Assembly: GCA_026419785.1 (NCBI GenBank)
Contig: JAODTK010005560.1
Span: 101,919-165,918, forward strand
DNA length: 64,000 nt
From: Sclerodactyla briareus
Taxonomy: Eukaryota; Echinodermata; Holothuroidea; Dendrochirotida; Sclerodactylidae
Direction: 5' to 3'
The notes under the pieces were generated by a model. The model made no database searches. It worked only from the letters and a program-made list of their open reading frames with translations, and was not told the DNA's origin. Positions within the stretch are counted from its first letter, which is position 1, and each line of letters begins with the position of its first letter. Positions 12,101-24,469 of this stretch are shown in pieces. The position numbers were made by a program, and so were the translations under genes.

Positions 12101-12889
12101 ATTCTAAATGAACTTGATAGTTTCTTTTTACCTCTCTAGAATTCTCTCGTATTTGTGTTTCTCGCAATTCCTCCCAAAGTTCACCTCGTTAGAAAAGAAG
12201 GTTTAGGGGTTACGTAAACAAATCAGTCTGTCGAGAAGATCCCCTGTGGGAGGTGTGTATGCACTGTACAGCATTCGGAGGTTCCCACAGAAATGACTAG
12301 AATTCACGACGAGGGGGAGTGATGTTGATCTATGTCGTAGGTGATGACTGAGGTTATCAGACCACTCGGTGCTAACAGCCCACGGTGAGGTTTCATCGCA
12401 GCATAATGAGGATTTCCTACGACTCATTACACAGAACAACAATTCGGTCAAGGATAACATCTGGTATCCTTAGCGCAAAAGTCCAACAGTTAACGGTTGA
12501 ATAATTAATGATCACGAAGTGTTGAACTCGAGGTAGAAAGTGTGTTCGGGAGCCTTGACCTCGTTTATCGAGTTCACCTGATTACGGTTCATGTGCCAAT
12601 GAACGCCATTGGAACAGCATAAATCGAGTAAAACAAAACTATAACACGGGCGGGGTCACGCTAATGGACTGACCCGATTCACACCATTTGGCACGCGGAT
12701 AAACCCTGTTCCAGAGGTGTCAGGTTATTAGTAAAGTTGGAGTATGACGAATTTCGAATAGTGTACGTAGGTCTATATTTTGTACCTAGCTGCTGCCCTC
12801 AGAGATCTGATTAGGCGCAATATCATTGCGCGCTTCGATTGGTGAGCATGGCCTCATCTGACATGGCGTCATATGGCATTTCATGTATG
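9148..12889. other. Non-coding AT-rich stretch, nothing recognised
   Basis: Only short frames; the longest is a 145-codon minus-strand one (10123-10560) with no recognisable domain. There are no paired repeats or RNA features that I can support. Confidence 0.5.
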
Positions 12890-13048
12890 CGTTATCAGGT
12901 CAGCACCCTTGCTGGGCCGACCTGCATACTGCACCTCACCAGGCACACGGAACAAGGCAACGCCTTTTCTAGGTGTCACCCAACCGGGATGCGAACCCGG
13001 TTTGCCGGGATGGTAGGCCGACGCTCTACAATTTTGCCCACCATTCGC
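12890..13048 (-). repeat. tRNA-derived SINE
   Basis: On the minus strand the sequence begins with a tRNA-like head (about 13046 to 12972). It has an A-box-like TGGGCAAAATTGTAGAGCG, the D-arm/anticodon-like CGTCGGCCTACCATCCCGG, and a near-perfect T arm, CCGGGTTCGCATCCCGG, at 12984-13000, which serves as the pol III B box. An unrelated body follows, GTGACACCTAGAAAAGGCG..., with a small hairpin-forming GGTCAGCACCC...GGGCCGACC segment. The head carries a non-tRNA body and lacks a paired acceptor stem, so I call a SINE rather than a tRNA gene. The right end of the body is uncertain. Confidence 0.7.
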
Positions 13049-13149
13049 TAACTAATCACGTCTCTTCGACGGAGCCTGATGACCAGAGTACGTGAACGTC
13101 AATCACACCTGGCAGAAGACTGAAACGCACTTATTGACGACTTCATCTT

Positions 13150-14290
13150 CATTTTCATCATAATACTTCATTGCGCTCTCACAGGTCATTCGATCAGTTG
13201 ATGGAGGTAGTGACGTTCAGAGAAGACCGTGCTATTGATACAACCAGAAGTTGCCCTCTTGAACACATTTTCATTGACCGGATCAGCGATGTTTGGGAGG
13301 AAGTTGTTCCATTTACGCAGGTTGTTCCATTTACGGGAATTAGGAGCCCCCAACGCCATCGTCACGACAGACCATGGTTTGAAGGACTGGATATTGGACC
13401 TAGTTGTGTTGTAGGAGTGAGGAATAAAGATACCTCGTGTGGAAAACAATTATTTCATGCATGACAGATAATTCTGTGACGAGGTAACAGTAAAAATCTT
13501 CGTCCCACGGTTCTCAAATTTAAGGAAGACGTGATGTCACTAACACTATCAAATCTACCAGCTCTGTTTTGGGACCATTTCAAGTTTCTTCTTGCCAGTG
13601 ACTGTGTGAGAGGACCATACTTGGGATGCTCATTCAAGTGGAAACGAGCATAAATGGTTAGCGGACCAATTCCTTTAACTTGTGGTGGGCAATTGTTAAC
13701 ATTGGTCTTCGCAACTATGGAGTTTATGTGAGGGTCCATGACAACTTGGAATCCAGAATGACTCTAAGATAGGGGTGAGACGTTACAAGGATGAGGTGGC
13801 CTATTTTCAGCAATTCGACTAGCGATTGTGGGATCAAAGGACCTACACCAGTCTTTGGACCAGTTGTCAAAACCTCTCGCCTTTGTCATCTGCCGTTTTC
13901 CCTCTTCCTACAAGATTCAGCTTCTTAATTCTAGAATCAACAAGCTGTCTCCCACTACTCTTTCATAGCTCCTATTTCTATACTTTCTCAAGCGGGCCTC
14001 GTCATAGGATTTGAAGCCGTTTGTCTGTCTTGCGCCCATAAAAAAGTTCTGGAGGCTTTCCTGGAGGTCTGATTGTCATGAAGTATATGTCTGTACAAGG
14101 GAGCGTCATCTGCCAACAGCCAAACTTTCAGAGATACACAATCAGAGAGATCATTTATATAGCAAAGGAGGAATAGCGGCTCATAGCAGTTCCCTGTGGG
14201 ACCCCAGAGAGGGCTCCAGTGTTAGCAGAGGACCCGCCATCAACAACGGTTCTCTGAGCGAGTGCGGTTTAATAAGGATGTTTTTTTTTT
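13150..14290 (-). pseudogene. Decayed LINE, reverse transcriptase to C-terminal tail
   Basis: Minus strand, read from 14290 down. A block resembling RTVVDGGSSANTGALSGVPQG gives motif B at about 14250-14187. Next comes SL*V-type linker sequence and motif C as LLADDAPLYRHI at about 14120-14085 (both catalytic aspartates present). Further on are a decayed thumb (KWSQNRAGRFDSVSDITSS, about 13580-13520) and a C-terminal block, RGIFIPHSYNTTRS...SFKP then KWNNFLPNIADPVN, typical of the last domain of Jockey/CR1-like elements, ending near 13180. Frameshifts and stops separate the blocks. Segments between motif C and the tail are shortened. A 15-bp direct repeat, GTTGTTCCATTTACG, sits at 13305-13337. 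The 5' half of the element is absent or unreadable beyond the poly-T near 14280-14293. Confidence 0.7.
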
Positions 14291-14648
14291 TTTAACCCAA
14301 TCACGTAATTATTCTTGAGCCCCACCTAAACTATGACACCCGAGAAATGATTGATTGTTGCGGGTACCTATCCCTATTTTATTCAGCCTAAACCGTGGCT
14401 ATCATTGTGGAACAAATTCATCAAGTTGCAAATTGAGTGGGTGTGTCATATTAATATCATAGAGTATCCAATAGAGTCTTTGGAACCATGTCGCCTCCTG
14501 ACTGTAACGCAGAGTAGTAGCCTCAGTGAAATATCCGACTTTCCGATTTGTGCAGATGAAAACCTGGTTTCCAAGAGAAACGATACCATTTTTTTTATTT
14601 TGTTTTTTTCTATATAATTATCCACCAGCAGGTTATACCCCCCTCATC
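14291..14648. other. Non-coding stretch with pyrimidine tracts
   Basis: Contains no gene that I recognise. T-rich tracts at 14279-14293 and about 14590-14612 end in a CACCAGCAG acceptor-like site just before the candidate exon at 14649. Confidence 0.3.
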
Positions 14649-14804
14649 ATGGCTGTCTTGAACCAGAAACAATTCCAATTGCCAGTTATGGATGCTACAG
14701 GTCGAGCATTAGCTGTGGAGCAACCAGTATGCCTGGTTCCAGATTTGTTGTACTCAAAACAAGTTAGAAACTTTTTTGAGAAAAACAAAATAGAAACGCA
14801 TTGA
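14649..14804 (+). CDS. Possible short coding exon, product unknown
   Basis: A 51-codon frame beginning MAVLNQKQFQLPVMDATGRA and running through VEQPVCLVPDLLYSKQ. Codon usage looks protein-like and mixed rather than low-complexity. A T-rich tract with a CCACCAG site about 20 bases upstream could be a splice acceptor, and a GTTAGA word near 14763 could be a donor. I do not recognise the protein, and no neighbouring exon supports it. It could equally be a remnant of a mobile-element gene or chance. Confidence 0.25.
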   Translation: MAVLNQKQFQLPVMDATGRALAVEQPVCLVPDLLYSKQVRNFFEKNKIETH

Positions 14805-17800
14805 TTTGTGTCATACGGAAAGGTGGGTTCGGGTCATCACCGCGAAGCCACTTGTCGCTTAGCAGACACAGTGCTTAGCGGCCACTTCTTATAGCACGAT
14901 GAAAACATGGCAGCGAATCGATCCGACTGTTTTTCTCGAAACGGATCAGTTTAGTTGAACACATGCAGATTTCAAATCTCGTATTGGACAGGTTGGGATA
15001 CGAGAGTCTGGTGGAGACCGTTTCCAATACCCACACTTTAGGCGTGTGGATTCCCCTTTTGTGCAAGCATCGAGCAAATGTTGAACCTTTCATCCTATCT
15101 TTGCTGGGACAATATTATGATCGTTTTGCGAAAAATATTGCCCACGAATCTGTCTGATGGACTAATTTGTCTATATTCTAACTCTGAGAAAACCTTGTTT
15201 TGTAGGAGGGTGGATTCCTCCAGCGAGTTATCGGTGTAACTCAGACTGGATGAGCGAAACCCAGGATATACGCCACGAAATATCTGATAACGGAAGATTA
15301 TCGGTTCGTTGGGGGGAATTAGATTGATCCCTCTCCTGATCTACTTGCAGTGGCATGGTTTATTGTGAGAGAATGATGGGCAGAGTTTATTTTAGACATA
15401 CAAATCCAGCTGCGAGACTGACTTGTTCCGGATAAAAAATACAAAATAAAATAATATATCGTTCTTATATATCCCTTTCACGTCGAAGACACGCTCGAAG
15501 CGCTTCACAGATACGGACAGTGTGATCAGGATCGTGAAGAAATGTCTTCTTCGGAGGTCTTCGAGGTAACGGGAACAGGGATATTGAGGCATCAGCGAAT
15601 GAGCATGAACGAAACGAATGGGATCCACTAATAATAAATAGCTTCTTCGTAGGTCCGCCCATCAGTGTCAAACGTGATCCCAAAATTTGGCCCCATTGTT
15701 GTTTATTTCAGCTACGGCGATTCAATTAGATTACAAATAATGACGTTTTAATTCATACCATGATTCAACATGAAATAAAGGCGAACGAGACAATGCTCCC
15801 ATTGACTCAACACTGTTGCATTAGGAACCTTGTTCTTATTTCTCCCACTCATTCACATCCAAGACCAGTGGTGGCGTCAAGTTTTTCTCGACGAAGAGGG
15901 AGGTTTTGTCCAAGTTAAGCGGCAGGAAACCAAGATCCAATACAAACTACCGAGCGCCACTCCACCTCCATTTCAATGTTGAATTTCCGTATTTTATTGT
16001 CGTTTATAACAGCAGGAAAAGACAAAATCAGTCTGCAATCGCACGAGGATTTACCCTCCGAATTGCTCGCAATACTTGTGAACTTTTTTAAAGCACATTA
16101 TTTCACACTCCCTGACGATATTTTAGTATTTTGTAACATTAATCTCTTTTAAAAGGCAATAGTCCCCATGTAATTATGACTGGGCTTTGGTATTCCTATT
16201 TATTACATTTTGACAGCCGAAATCCAAACCGAGTTTCAGCCGAATTCGAGTGTATGAAAAGGCTAATGTGCCTGTGATCATCACGGGAACCACAGGCCCC
16301 CCCTGGATACTAAGTCCGCTGTAAAATTGTACTTGTTTGTACAACAAACTATAGGTGGGATCCGAAAAAACCTAAAAAAATCGTTCACCACTGTATGTGA
16401 GAATAAAACTCATGAATGTCTAAGTGAATACTTTTTTCCCTTTCCCCTTCCTGTTCTCATGGCGCAAAATGCCGGCATTTATTGTGTAGGGTCTATGAGC
16501 GGCCCACATCGTCTCCGCTCCCCCCGTCAGGCACGTGATGTCATAGATTCCTCAGACACAAAAATCAACTTTTATTAATGACTCTATTTTTCAAAACAAT
16601 ATAAACCGCGGAGATTGCACAATTGTGTGGTTTGTAGCAAGACGGAAGGTATATACACTCAGCTATAACACTTGTGTCGGATGGGAAAAAATGACTAATT
16701 GGTACCAAGAACGCCACTAATTAAGCGCTGTTGTTCCGATATTGGAATTTGGCCTATTATGACTAATTACTGTGACGGGACAACGGGCTCTCATCGGGGT
16801 GCGTTCTTATTCACGGGACATTGCCAACGTAATGGATAACATTTCCCGGTGGGAGGTAATTGCTCCTCTGACCATCACTAGAGACCAGTCCAGTTTTCCA
16901 TTTCGCAGTACCTTCCACTGAACTGTGTACCTTATTCATTTATTCATTCCAATTCCCCTAGCGGCTTCCATGGGAATTCTTTCGTGGAACCAATTTTTTT
17001 GTTGTTCCGGGTCTTGCTCGGGTCCTTATATTTAGTTCTTGTTCTCAAACTATAAGTTTTACCGGGATAGGGTTGTTCTTCGTGTAATTTAACATGTAAA
17101 TGTGATTTTTACTCCACTGAATCTCCTCTTCCCCCTCACCCACCCGCACAAAAATAGGCAGCAAGACTGCGCTTACTAATGTATACTCCCGGAACTACGT
17201 ACGTGGCTGACATCATGAAAGTTCCATTGCAATGGCGAACTCGACTTCTGATGGTCGACACAAGTTTAGAGCTATGAACCAAATAACGCATTCTTTTCTT
17301 AGAGTTGTTCGGTAGATTCGCCTAAAATGTTACGGTAACCGTTCATAAAGTCCCTGTAATTAGAGCGTCGAGTGTTTTTGACACTAGAATTCGGGGGAAT
17401 TCATATCCAGAGGGCTGTAACTGTAACGCAGTTATATGTTTCCGTCCGGTCCGATTCCCCCCCATGTTCGGGCTGCATCCCCCGATTCGCAACTTCTGAT
17501 ATAACCTTCTAGAAGGGTACCATTTCGAGATATAGTTGTCTGATTCCTGGTGGCTTAAGTGATCGAATCGAATGAGTGGCAGGGACGAACCCTCAAACAT
17601 GTTTCATGTTCATGTGTGGGTCATAAGGTTTTGAATCGTGGTTTTCGGGGAATCGCATATGTGTTAAGGAATGGCGTTTTGTCTTTATCATTCTCTGGGC
17701 AAAGAGTGGGGAAACATGTTTAATCCATTTCCGTTACAATTATGTATCACGATCTTGAGACGAATATAGCGTATTCCCACTCTTCCCTCACTCTGACAAG

Positions 17801-19160
17801 ACCAATGACCTGCTTGTTGCATACAATGGACATCGCGTATATGTGAACGAGAACTATTAAAGCCTACGCCTGTTCACAGATACGTTCACAACAGTTCCAC
17901 GTGAATAGTACATGACATGTAAGGTTAATCTTGGTCGAGAAAGACTTCTTGATAAAGATATCCCCCTGCATTTTTTACGTAGGTCATACATTGGACCATG
18001 TAAGATGAACGCAAAACGCATACGTGATCTATTCATCTATCTCTACTCTATGGCTTGAGTTCACTGTTAGATGCTATGGACAATTAAAATAACCACGAGG
18101 TTATTCGTATCCGTCAATTATTCAGGTCCGTACTATTGCGCTTAAGCTAGATAAAGTGTCATTCCCTGAATTATTGGTTCCACAAACATCCATTGCAATT
18201 GTCCTGTATCCATTAACAGCGATTGGGGAAGAAGCTATAGGGATTTTGGTACTGACAGCGTCCGGAGAAAAACAAAACCTGATTTTACCTGTAATGGCTA
18301 TCAGTTTTCGAATATGATGATAATTGACATTTAATCGACTTGTTTACAAGTCATCTAATCTACGGCCCCTAATTATTTACGTGTCCACGACTAGGTTGTA
18401 TTGCCTGAAAGGCCGAATTGTATCAGTGCTGATTCCTCCACAACATCGTCTAGTGAGTTGTTAATGGTGCCTCTGCTTCATATTGAATCTCCCAATCACT
18501 TCATATGTTCAGATATGTAATATTCACGCGCGAGTATCCCGTTATCCTGAATAACGTCCCTATACACTCTTTCAAAGCACTTGACTCTCTCCTCTCAAGT
18601 ATGTAATCTTCTCAATAATGATATGCAAAATGTGGTATCAATGTGTTTACCAAATAACGCCGCTGCTTGGGTGGTCATGTTATTCCATCTTGTACCCTAG
18701 TTTATGAGATTGATATTGCAATCTATTTTGCACCTTCTTCCGAAAATTTAGAGCGGAGTAGTTTGTTGGAAAGGTACGGATTAAAGTTTCGTGACGCAGG
18801 CTCTTGTAGACATCTTCGAACATTTATCGAAGGCCTTCATTCTGAATTCGCGACCCAGATATGCAGTCATATTTATCAACGGTAGGATGTTCCGCAGAAA
18901 AGTTGCGAGGGGTACTTGATCGGATAATTTGTTGTCTTGTCGACCAATGTTCGCTGAATTCAGGTTCTTGAACTTTTCATAGTATCAATAATCTATCGCT
19001 TGGCACGTTCCATTTGATCCTCGTATCGCTTGGAACTCCAACACGTGTCCACAGCTCTCATCACCATGCAATTCAGTGTATATGAATATAGCTATTATTC
19101 ATTTTCAGAAATATTTATTGCTCAAGCACTCTACTAGAGCCTGCAGACTATAGAGCATAG
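14805..19160. other. Non-coding stretch, nothing recognised
   Basis: AT-rich DNA with short frames only (the longest about 85 codons). I see no transposon motif, RNA gene or paired repeat in this 4.3 kb. Confidence 0.5.
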
Positions 19161-19262
19161 GCGCGCAAGCGGGGGGGGGGGGGGAGGGTCGGGGGGACGC
19201 GTCCCCCCCCCCCACCCCCAAAAAAAAAAAAAATTGAAAGCAAGGGGGTCCGTCCCCCCTAA
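19160..19262. repeat. G-run/C-run core of a dispersed repeat
   Basis: GGCGCGCAAGC followed by a 14-base G run, GGGAGGGTCGGGGGGACGCGT, then C runs, CCCCACCCCC, a 14-base A run and GGGGGTCCGTCCCCCC. The same design (GGGCGG..., G run, GACGT, C run) recurs at 24470-24545. Homopolymer lengths are probably unreliable. Confidence 0.7.
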
Positions 19263-20520
19263 AATTTACCAATGAAAATTTGAAGTTACAACAACATCCG
19301 CGATTAAACTTATCAGTATCGAATCTGCGCGGAAAATGAGGGAATATAGACAATTATAAAAGGCCTAAATAATGTGAAAACTAGTAGCTTTTTTTGGTTC
19401 GAAAGTTGCCGTACCGAAACAGTCTGCTGCGCCTGGTCATGGATATTCGCAGCTTGTGTAAGCGAATCTGTAATATTGCCATGTTCCAGTCAGTTCCAAA
19501 TCGACTAGATACTCTTGAGGCTGAGCTGTGCGCTAACTACTTCGTCACAATAAGGAAACCGAGTTAGCATTTTGGCAAATTACAAGTGCTGACCGACTGA
19601 CTGTAATGCAATCGCTTGACTAAGCCTACGAGATTATTCAAGAAAGTGCAATAATCACCGCTGTATGTACAAGGCCACAATACTCATCAACAAAAGTGGG
19701 ACAGTTGAAGAAAAAAAATAGTCGTTAGATTAGAAATAGAAGAGTGTATGCGCATTTGGTTCAGCGTTATGAGGAACCATGAAGAAATACCCAAATGACA
19801 GGTGTCTGTGAATGACGTATAATTCACTATCTTGCCGTAATGGCTTATAGGTGTAACGTACGTTTCAAATAAAAACCCCCACTAAAACAGCATGATAGGT
19901 ATCAAAACTCTATACTGTTAAAATTGCATATAAATTTGCCTACAGATATGTGCGATACATACAATAAATCATATTTTGTAAAACCTTGATTCCATTGTTA
20001 GTTACAAACTTCATCACCGAGTGAAAAAAGATGTTACGTTCCGTTTCAAAGACACCAATTTGTCCCACTTTTGGTGTCTGAAACCTGAAGTAATTAATTC
20101 TTCACTTAGTTGGTCAACTTTTGAAATGCGATGGAAACCAAAGTGTAAAACATGTTAATCTTTCCACGTGAGTCGACCTGAACCCCTAACAGCCTGCAAG
20201 CCCGATACGCTAACTGACGTGACCACAGGGGAATGGCCAACGGGGGGCGGGAAAAGAGGCCTACCTGGGTGAGCATCATACTTACTCAGTCTCGATCATG
20301 GCACGGAAAATTCACCGTACTGAGGAAGAAAGTAGATTTCTTAGATGGGGGGGGGGGCGCGACGATAGTTGTGGACATCCATTTCCCCGGGCTCTCCCTC
20401 CAGCGGGTAATTTGCTGTCTCCAAACCCATCCTGATATGCATTATCATTCTTCATACATACATTATTAATACTACGGATTTTGCAGCATGGCCACAAGTT
20501 TTATGACGGGTGGTTACATA
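19263..20520. other. Non-coding stretch, nothing recognised
   Basis: Short frames only. A G run at 20347-20356 and a C run at 20637-20647 just downstream are the only compositional marks. Confidence 0.4.
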
Positions 20521-20600
20521 TAGCTCACAACGCTCGGGAAGTGCCGTTTCGGCAATCTGGGAGGTTTGTAAAAACCCAAAATTCTCTTTTACGCTCCGCT
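20521..20600 (+). repeat. Solo copy of the 25.2-kb tandem-repeat unit
   Basis: AAGTGCCGTTTCGGCAATCT followed by GGGAGGTTTGTAAA matches GTGCCGCTTTTCC..GGCAATCTGGGGGTCTGTAAA at 25647-25684, and the following ...TTTTACGCTCCGC corresponds to the ACACTACGCC part of that unit. Confidence 0.55.
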
Positions 20601-20693
20601 TAGCTAGTAACAAACCCATTGGTTGGTGAGTCCGCTCCCCCCCCCCCTAAATTTTTTGAAGGCTTTCATCGCCGCCACGCGTATTAGAGTGTC

Positions 20694-20830
20694 AAGCAGG
20701 GGCGGCGCGCAGGGTTTTACGATAGAGGGGCAGATTTGGCATGTTGGAATTGTCTGACATGGGGAGGTGTCTAAGGGGAGGGTGGGTACCCCTCCTCTCT
20801 GCGATTTTTTTAGTCATAATACTGTTAGAT
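20694..20830 (+). repeat. Dispersed G-rich repeat, copy 1
   Basis: GGGGCGGCGCGCAGGGTTTT then ...TAAGGGGAGGGTGGGTACCCCTCC. It shares its plan with 21225-21360 and, for the first part, with 23798-23835 (GGGCGGCGCCCAGGGTTTCATGATTGG). Confidence 0.65.
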
Positions 20831-21224
20831 GAAAATGGTGCTACATTGGATACATTTGTAAGTGTATTTACGTCAAGCGTTTGACAAAACCATAAATTTC
20901 TGGAGAAATGAAAATGCATGACAATTTTTCCAGGCAGGAATATTTCATCGATACACTGATGAAAAAGAACGATGAACGGACCTACGTTTCTGTACAGGTA
21001 GGGGCTGACTTTGCCCAAATTTTGTTACTAATGCAAATTCGAAAGAGATCTAATGCGTAATCGGCATGGGTAGGAGAGTGATCACGAAATTACGCAACGC
21101 TCGTTGGCAACATAAGGCCGAAAGCGCTGCGAAGACAGTTCGCATTAAATCGAGTCCTCCACTAATATTAACAAAAGGGGGGCTATAATGACCACAGTGT
21201 TCAAAACAGAAAAAAAAACATCAT

Positions 21225-21360
21225 GGGCGTAGCGACAGTTGTTTTTTAGGGGGGGGGGTTAGAGATGATGTGCCGAACGGACCGGCATGGTGACTGATAC
21301 GGTGAGGGGTATAAGGGGAGGGGGTATCCCCTCCCCCTTGGGGAAATTTTGAATACTGAA
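21225..21360 (+). repeat. Dispersed G-rich repeat, copy 2
   Basis: CATGGGCGTAGCGACAG, a G run, then GATACGGTGAGGGGTATAAG followed by GGGAGGGGGTATCCCCTCCCCC and a TTTTGAATACTG tail. It parallels copy 1, where GTGTCTAAGGGGAGGGTGGGTACCCCTCC occupies the same place. Confidence 0.65.
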
Positions 21361-22764
21361 ATGTCCCTCAGATGCAATTTGGTGCATATTTTAGTAAAAT
21401 GGGGAGTTCAGTATTATTAACTCGACCCCGCTCATCACGTATGTACGCGGTACAACTTCAATGGGCATGATCAAATTTCAGTAATTAGTAACAATTCCAG
21501 GACAATCTTTCCATTTTGCACTTTTGCACCTAGCATGATCCGCCTAAAACCGATGTTCATTGTTGAGTTCGGGACAGTCTTTCTTAATGTTTTCAGCAAA
21601 AGGTCCGAAATAATGTATTCTCGGGGAATCTATAGGACCAAATAGGAAACAAACAACTGTATAGTAGAACTGCCAAACCTCAGGAAAAAATCAGAATGTC
21701 AAAAGATAACGGACGCCTTCATTTCCCCTTTTGCAGAAATGCCGACAGACTCGCTCACTCATCAATCACCCGACGGCGATCGACGGGCCGGCAATTATCT
21801 AATTTTGCCGACCTGCCTTTCTCTTGCCGACGCTGTGCATGGGTCATTAGATGAAGAGCCAAAAGTCGAAAATAGCCGATAAGAAAGTCTGGGGGACTTC
21901 CGTATTTTCTTTCTATTCCACTTCCATTCCCTGCCGTTCCCCTTCACTCCGAATTCCTGTGCCTTGTCCCTTCCCCTCTTTTTTTCTGTTCCTCCTTTTC
22001 CTCTTTCCTCTTCTCTCTCCTCCCCTCTTTTCCTCTTTTTTGCTTCCTCTTTATCCTCTTTGCGACAGACCGAAAATTTGCCGACGGCCATGACATTATC
22101 GGGAGGGGGGTTGACACCCCCACACCCACCCCCTGCTCGCTACGGACCCTGGTACCATACGCTCATTTGCGAACGCTATATACAGCAACAGTTTGGTCTC
22201 GATTTGAGTCTCGTGAGAACGAATTAGAAAATAATAAGTTGGACAACGTATTTTGACACTCACCCCACCCGACGAAAACGTGCTCATTTTAAAACATAAT
22301 TTTGACGATTTATTCTTTCGGCCCCAAACCATAGGGTGGTTGCAGCCGCCCTTCCTGCCCCCTTGGGCGCCGCCCGGGGTGTCAAAATTTTGGATGACAG
22401 CCCGCTGGAACCAGGTGCCTATTTTGTCATTCAGCTTACTCAGCTGGTTAAGGGCTTCGAAACGGTTTAAAAATTGGCGGAAACTGCGGCTTATATTCCG
22501 CATAGTCTAGACGACTATAAAGACGTAGAAGAAGAAAACCTGTGGCGTGATGGTGGGTCGTTAATAATGCTCTGAATGATGAAGATAAAGTTTGCTAAAT
22601 TGAACCGATGTGTAGGGACTTATGGGTGGCGGCAGAAAAATTATGATATTTTCCTCTTTTCGTTTTACCGATTCATGTTATGCTTGTTTCGCTGTTTGGT
22701 TGTCGAGTCGCTTACGAAAACTGTCGTCTCTGATTACATGATTCAAATAAGAATAATCGAAGAA

Positions 22765-22765
<1 letters not shown>
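21361..22765. other. Non-coding stretch with a polypyrimidine tract
   Basis: About 21895-22065 is strongly C/T-biased on the plus strand (TTCC, CTCTT words) and produces long low-complexity frames in both directions, which I do not regard as genes. A G/C-run repeat fragment (GGGAGGGGGGTTGACACCCCC) lies at 22100-22130. Confidence 0.6.
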
Positions 22766-22809
<44 letters not shown>

Positions 22810-22855
22810 TAATTAGTAATAATCATAAAATAATAATAATAATAATATAATAAAC
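22766..22855. repeat. (AAT)n microsatellite
   Basis: Nearly pure ATA/AAT repeats, interrupted once by TTAGTAATAATCATA near 22811-22830. Confidence 0.97.
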
Positions 22856-24333
22856 AGATTGTTCAGGACATTATAAAAATTTTGTTCCACCGCAACTCTC
22901 GAAATAACTGTTGAGGTGTTCAACCATCTGAAAATATATATAATTTAGTATGAAATACCGTTAACATTTCCCATTGAAGAATTAAAATGCAGAGTAAGGA
23001 GTGGTAACAGGCTGAGCCAGTCGCCCTACTCCAATAAAATACCGTATACGTCGGATGTCGAGAAGAAACTGGATCGGAATTTTAAGGAAAACAGTTCATG
23101 AGCACACCACTAATATAACACCAGGGTTTCGTGGGAAAGGAGGGTTCGTCCCGTAACGGGACTCTGGGGAGGGTTCGTTTTGAAAGGAGGTCTGGGAGGG
23201 AATTGAGTGGTAGGCGGGGGGGGAGGGGGGCTATCTGAAAATATCACAGGTGCGTCTGTGATTTTTTGGTACGAATAATAGTCGCACAGAATGAAATCTC
23301 ACAAATTGTTGTGGTATGTTTTTTTCACCTAATTCATTCACGACAACGTCGGTAAGCCATGACTTTATCGCTCAGTGGAGATTTTAGCTCACTCTTTGAA
23401 ATTGGCTGCAAAAATAGGGAAAAAGAACCGGTACATTCCAATGGGTATGAAACAATGGAGCTATCGGAACATAAGGTAGGTTCGCTGAATCTATAGGTTA
23501 TCGGAATAACAACAGGGTGTTTAGCAATTGAATAATTTTCTTAAACTTTCATTGCCTCCACTTGGAGTTTGGAAAACCAGGTTATTCTAATAAGGTGTAG
23601 GAATTTAAACAATAAATAAGTTAAAAACCTCAAATCAATTAATGAAACACGATTAATTCAAAATGTTTCCACAAAATTCTAAAGACGTCGCCGAAACCTC
23701 CGTCACAAACATTTGTTTCAATTTGTGTTAATAATAATAATAAGGATCGTTGCTTATATAGGCATCTAGCGCTTTAAAAAGAGAGGTTTATAAGACCCAT
23801 GGGCGGCGCCCAGGGTTTCATGATTGGAAGGGAGCATACGAGAGGTGGTGATCTTGATTGGGGGAGGGGACGAGCGACGTTGGGGTTTTGTTTTTCTTGG
23901 AAAACGTCATAGAAGCTGTCCGGTGCGATAATTTAGAAATCAAGTTTCTTCATATCACACCTCACCCTACCCTAACGAATAAAAATGATCAAATGACAAA
24001 TATTTCTCGGGTGAAAATATAATTGGGGAATTGCGGGGTAACACCCCCCCCCCCCCTTCCCCTCCCCTGTGGATTTAGTCCACGAATTATGATGCATCTT
24101 CTTCGTACATGTCGTAATCTACCCCAGCGGGCCTGGTCACGGGGAGAAGGAGGACATAGCGCAACTACATTTGAAGGTATTATCATACCTCTGGGAACCC
24201 AAGGACGGCGTTTCTGCCCAGCTCCAGTGCGCACAGTTGGTTCTGATGAAATGGTAGTTGCGGGGGATGTAAGCTGATGACAGTATACCTTAATACTGAT
24301 AGGGACTGGCACGCTAATCCACGAAAGTCCCAC
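22856..24333. other. Non-coding stretch with dispersed repeat fragments
   Basis: Contains G-rich segments at 23125-23235, a short AAT run at 23732-23745, a copy of the G-rich repeat head at 23798-23900, and a C run at 24042-24065. No gene recognised. Confidence 0.5.
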
Positions 24334-24399
24334 CTGACCACAGCGTGAACAAAATACAATAAATACAAAAATAAGTACAAATAAGCCTGCAAGACCCAT
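24334..24399 (-). CDS. Possible signal-peptide-like first exon, product unknown
   Basis: Minus-strand ATG in a fair context (GCAATGGGT) followed by 21 residues, GLAGLFVLIFVFIVFCSRCG and Q, forming one hydrophobic helix. A CAG|GTGGGA donor-like site then occurs exactly in phase. This is the layout of a secreted or membrane protein first exon. The frame runs on open for another 100 codons past the site, but through G/C-run repeat sequence. There is no downstream exon that I can identify, so chance is quite possible. Confidence 0.2.
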
Positions 24400-24469
24400 T
24401 GCTTCAAAGTTGCCAGATTTGCCTACGCTGATCACGGATTAGCTTCGAATGACAAATTACAATTAGGGC

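Noticed and set aside
12972-13046. Functional tRNA gene
   Set aside because: The T arm is good, but the head lacks a paired acceptor stem and continues directly into a SINE-like body.
21795-22227. Long overlapping frames on both strands around the polypyrimidine tract
   Set aside because: They arise from biased CTT/TCC composition, which avoids stops; residues are low-complexity (Lys/Arg/Glu or Ser/Pro/Leu/Phe).
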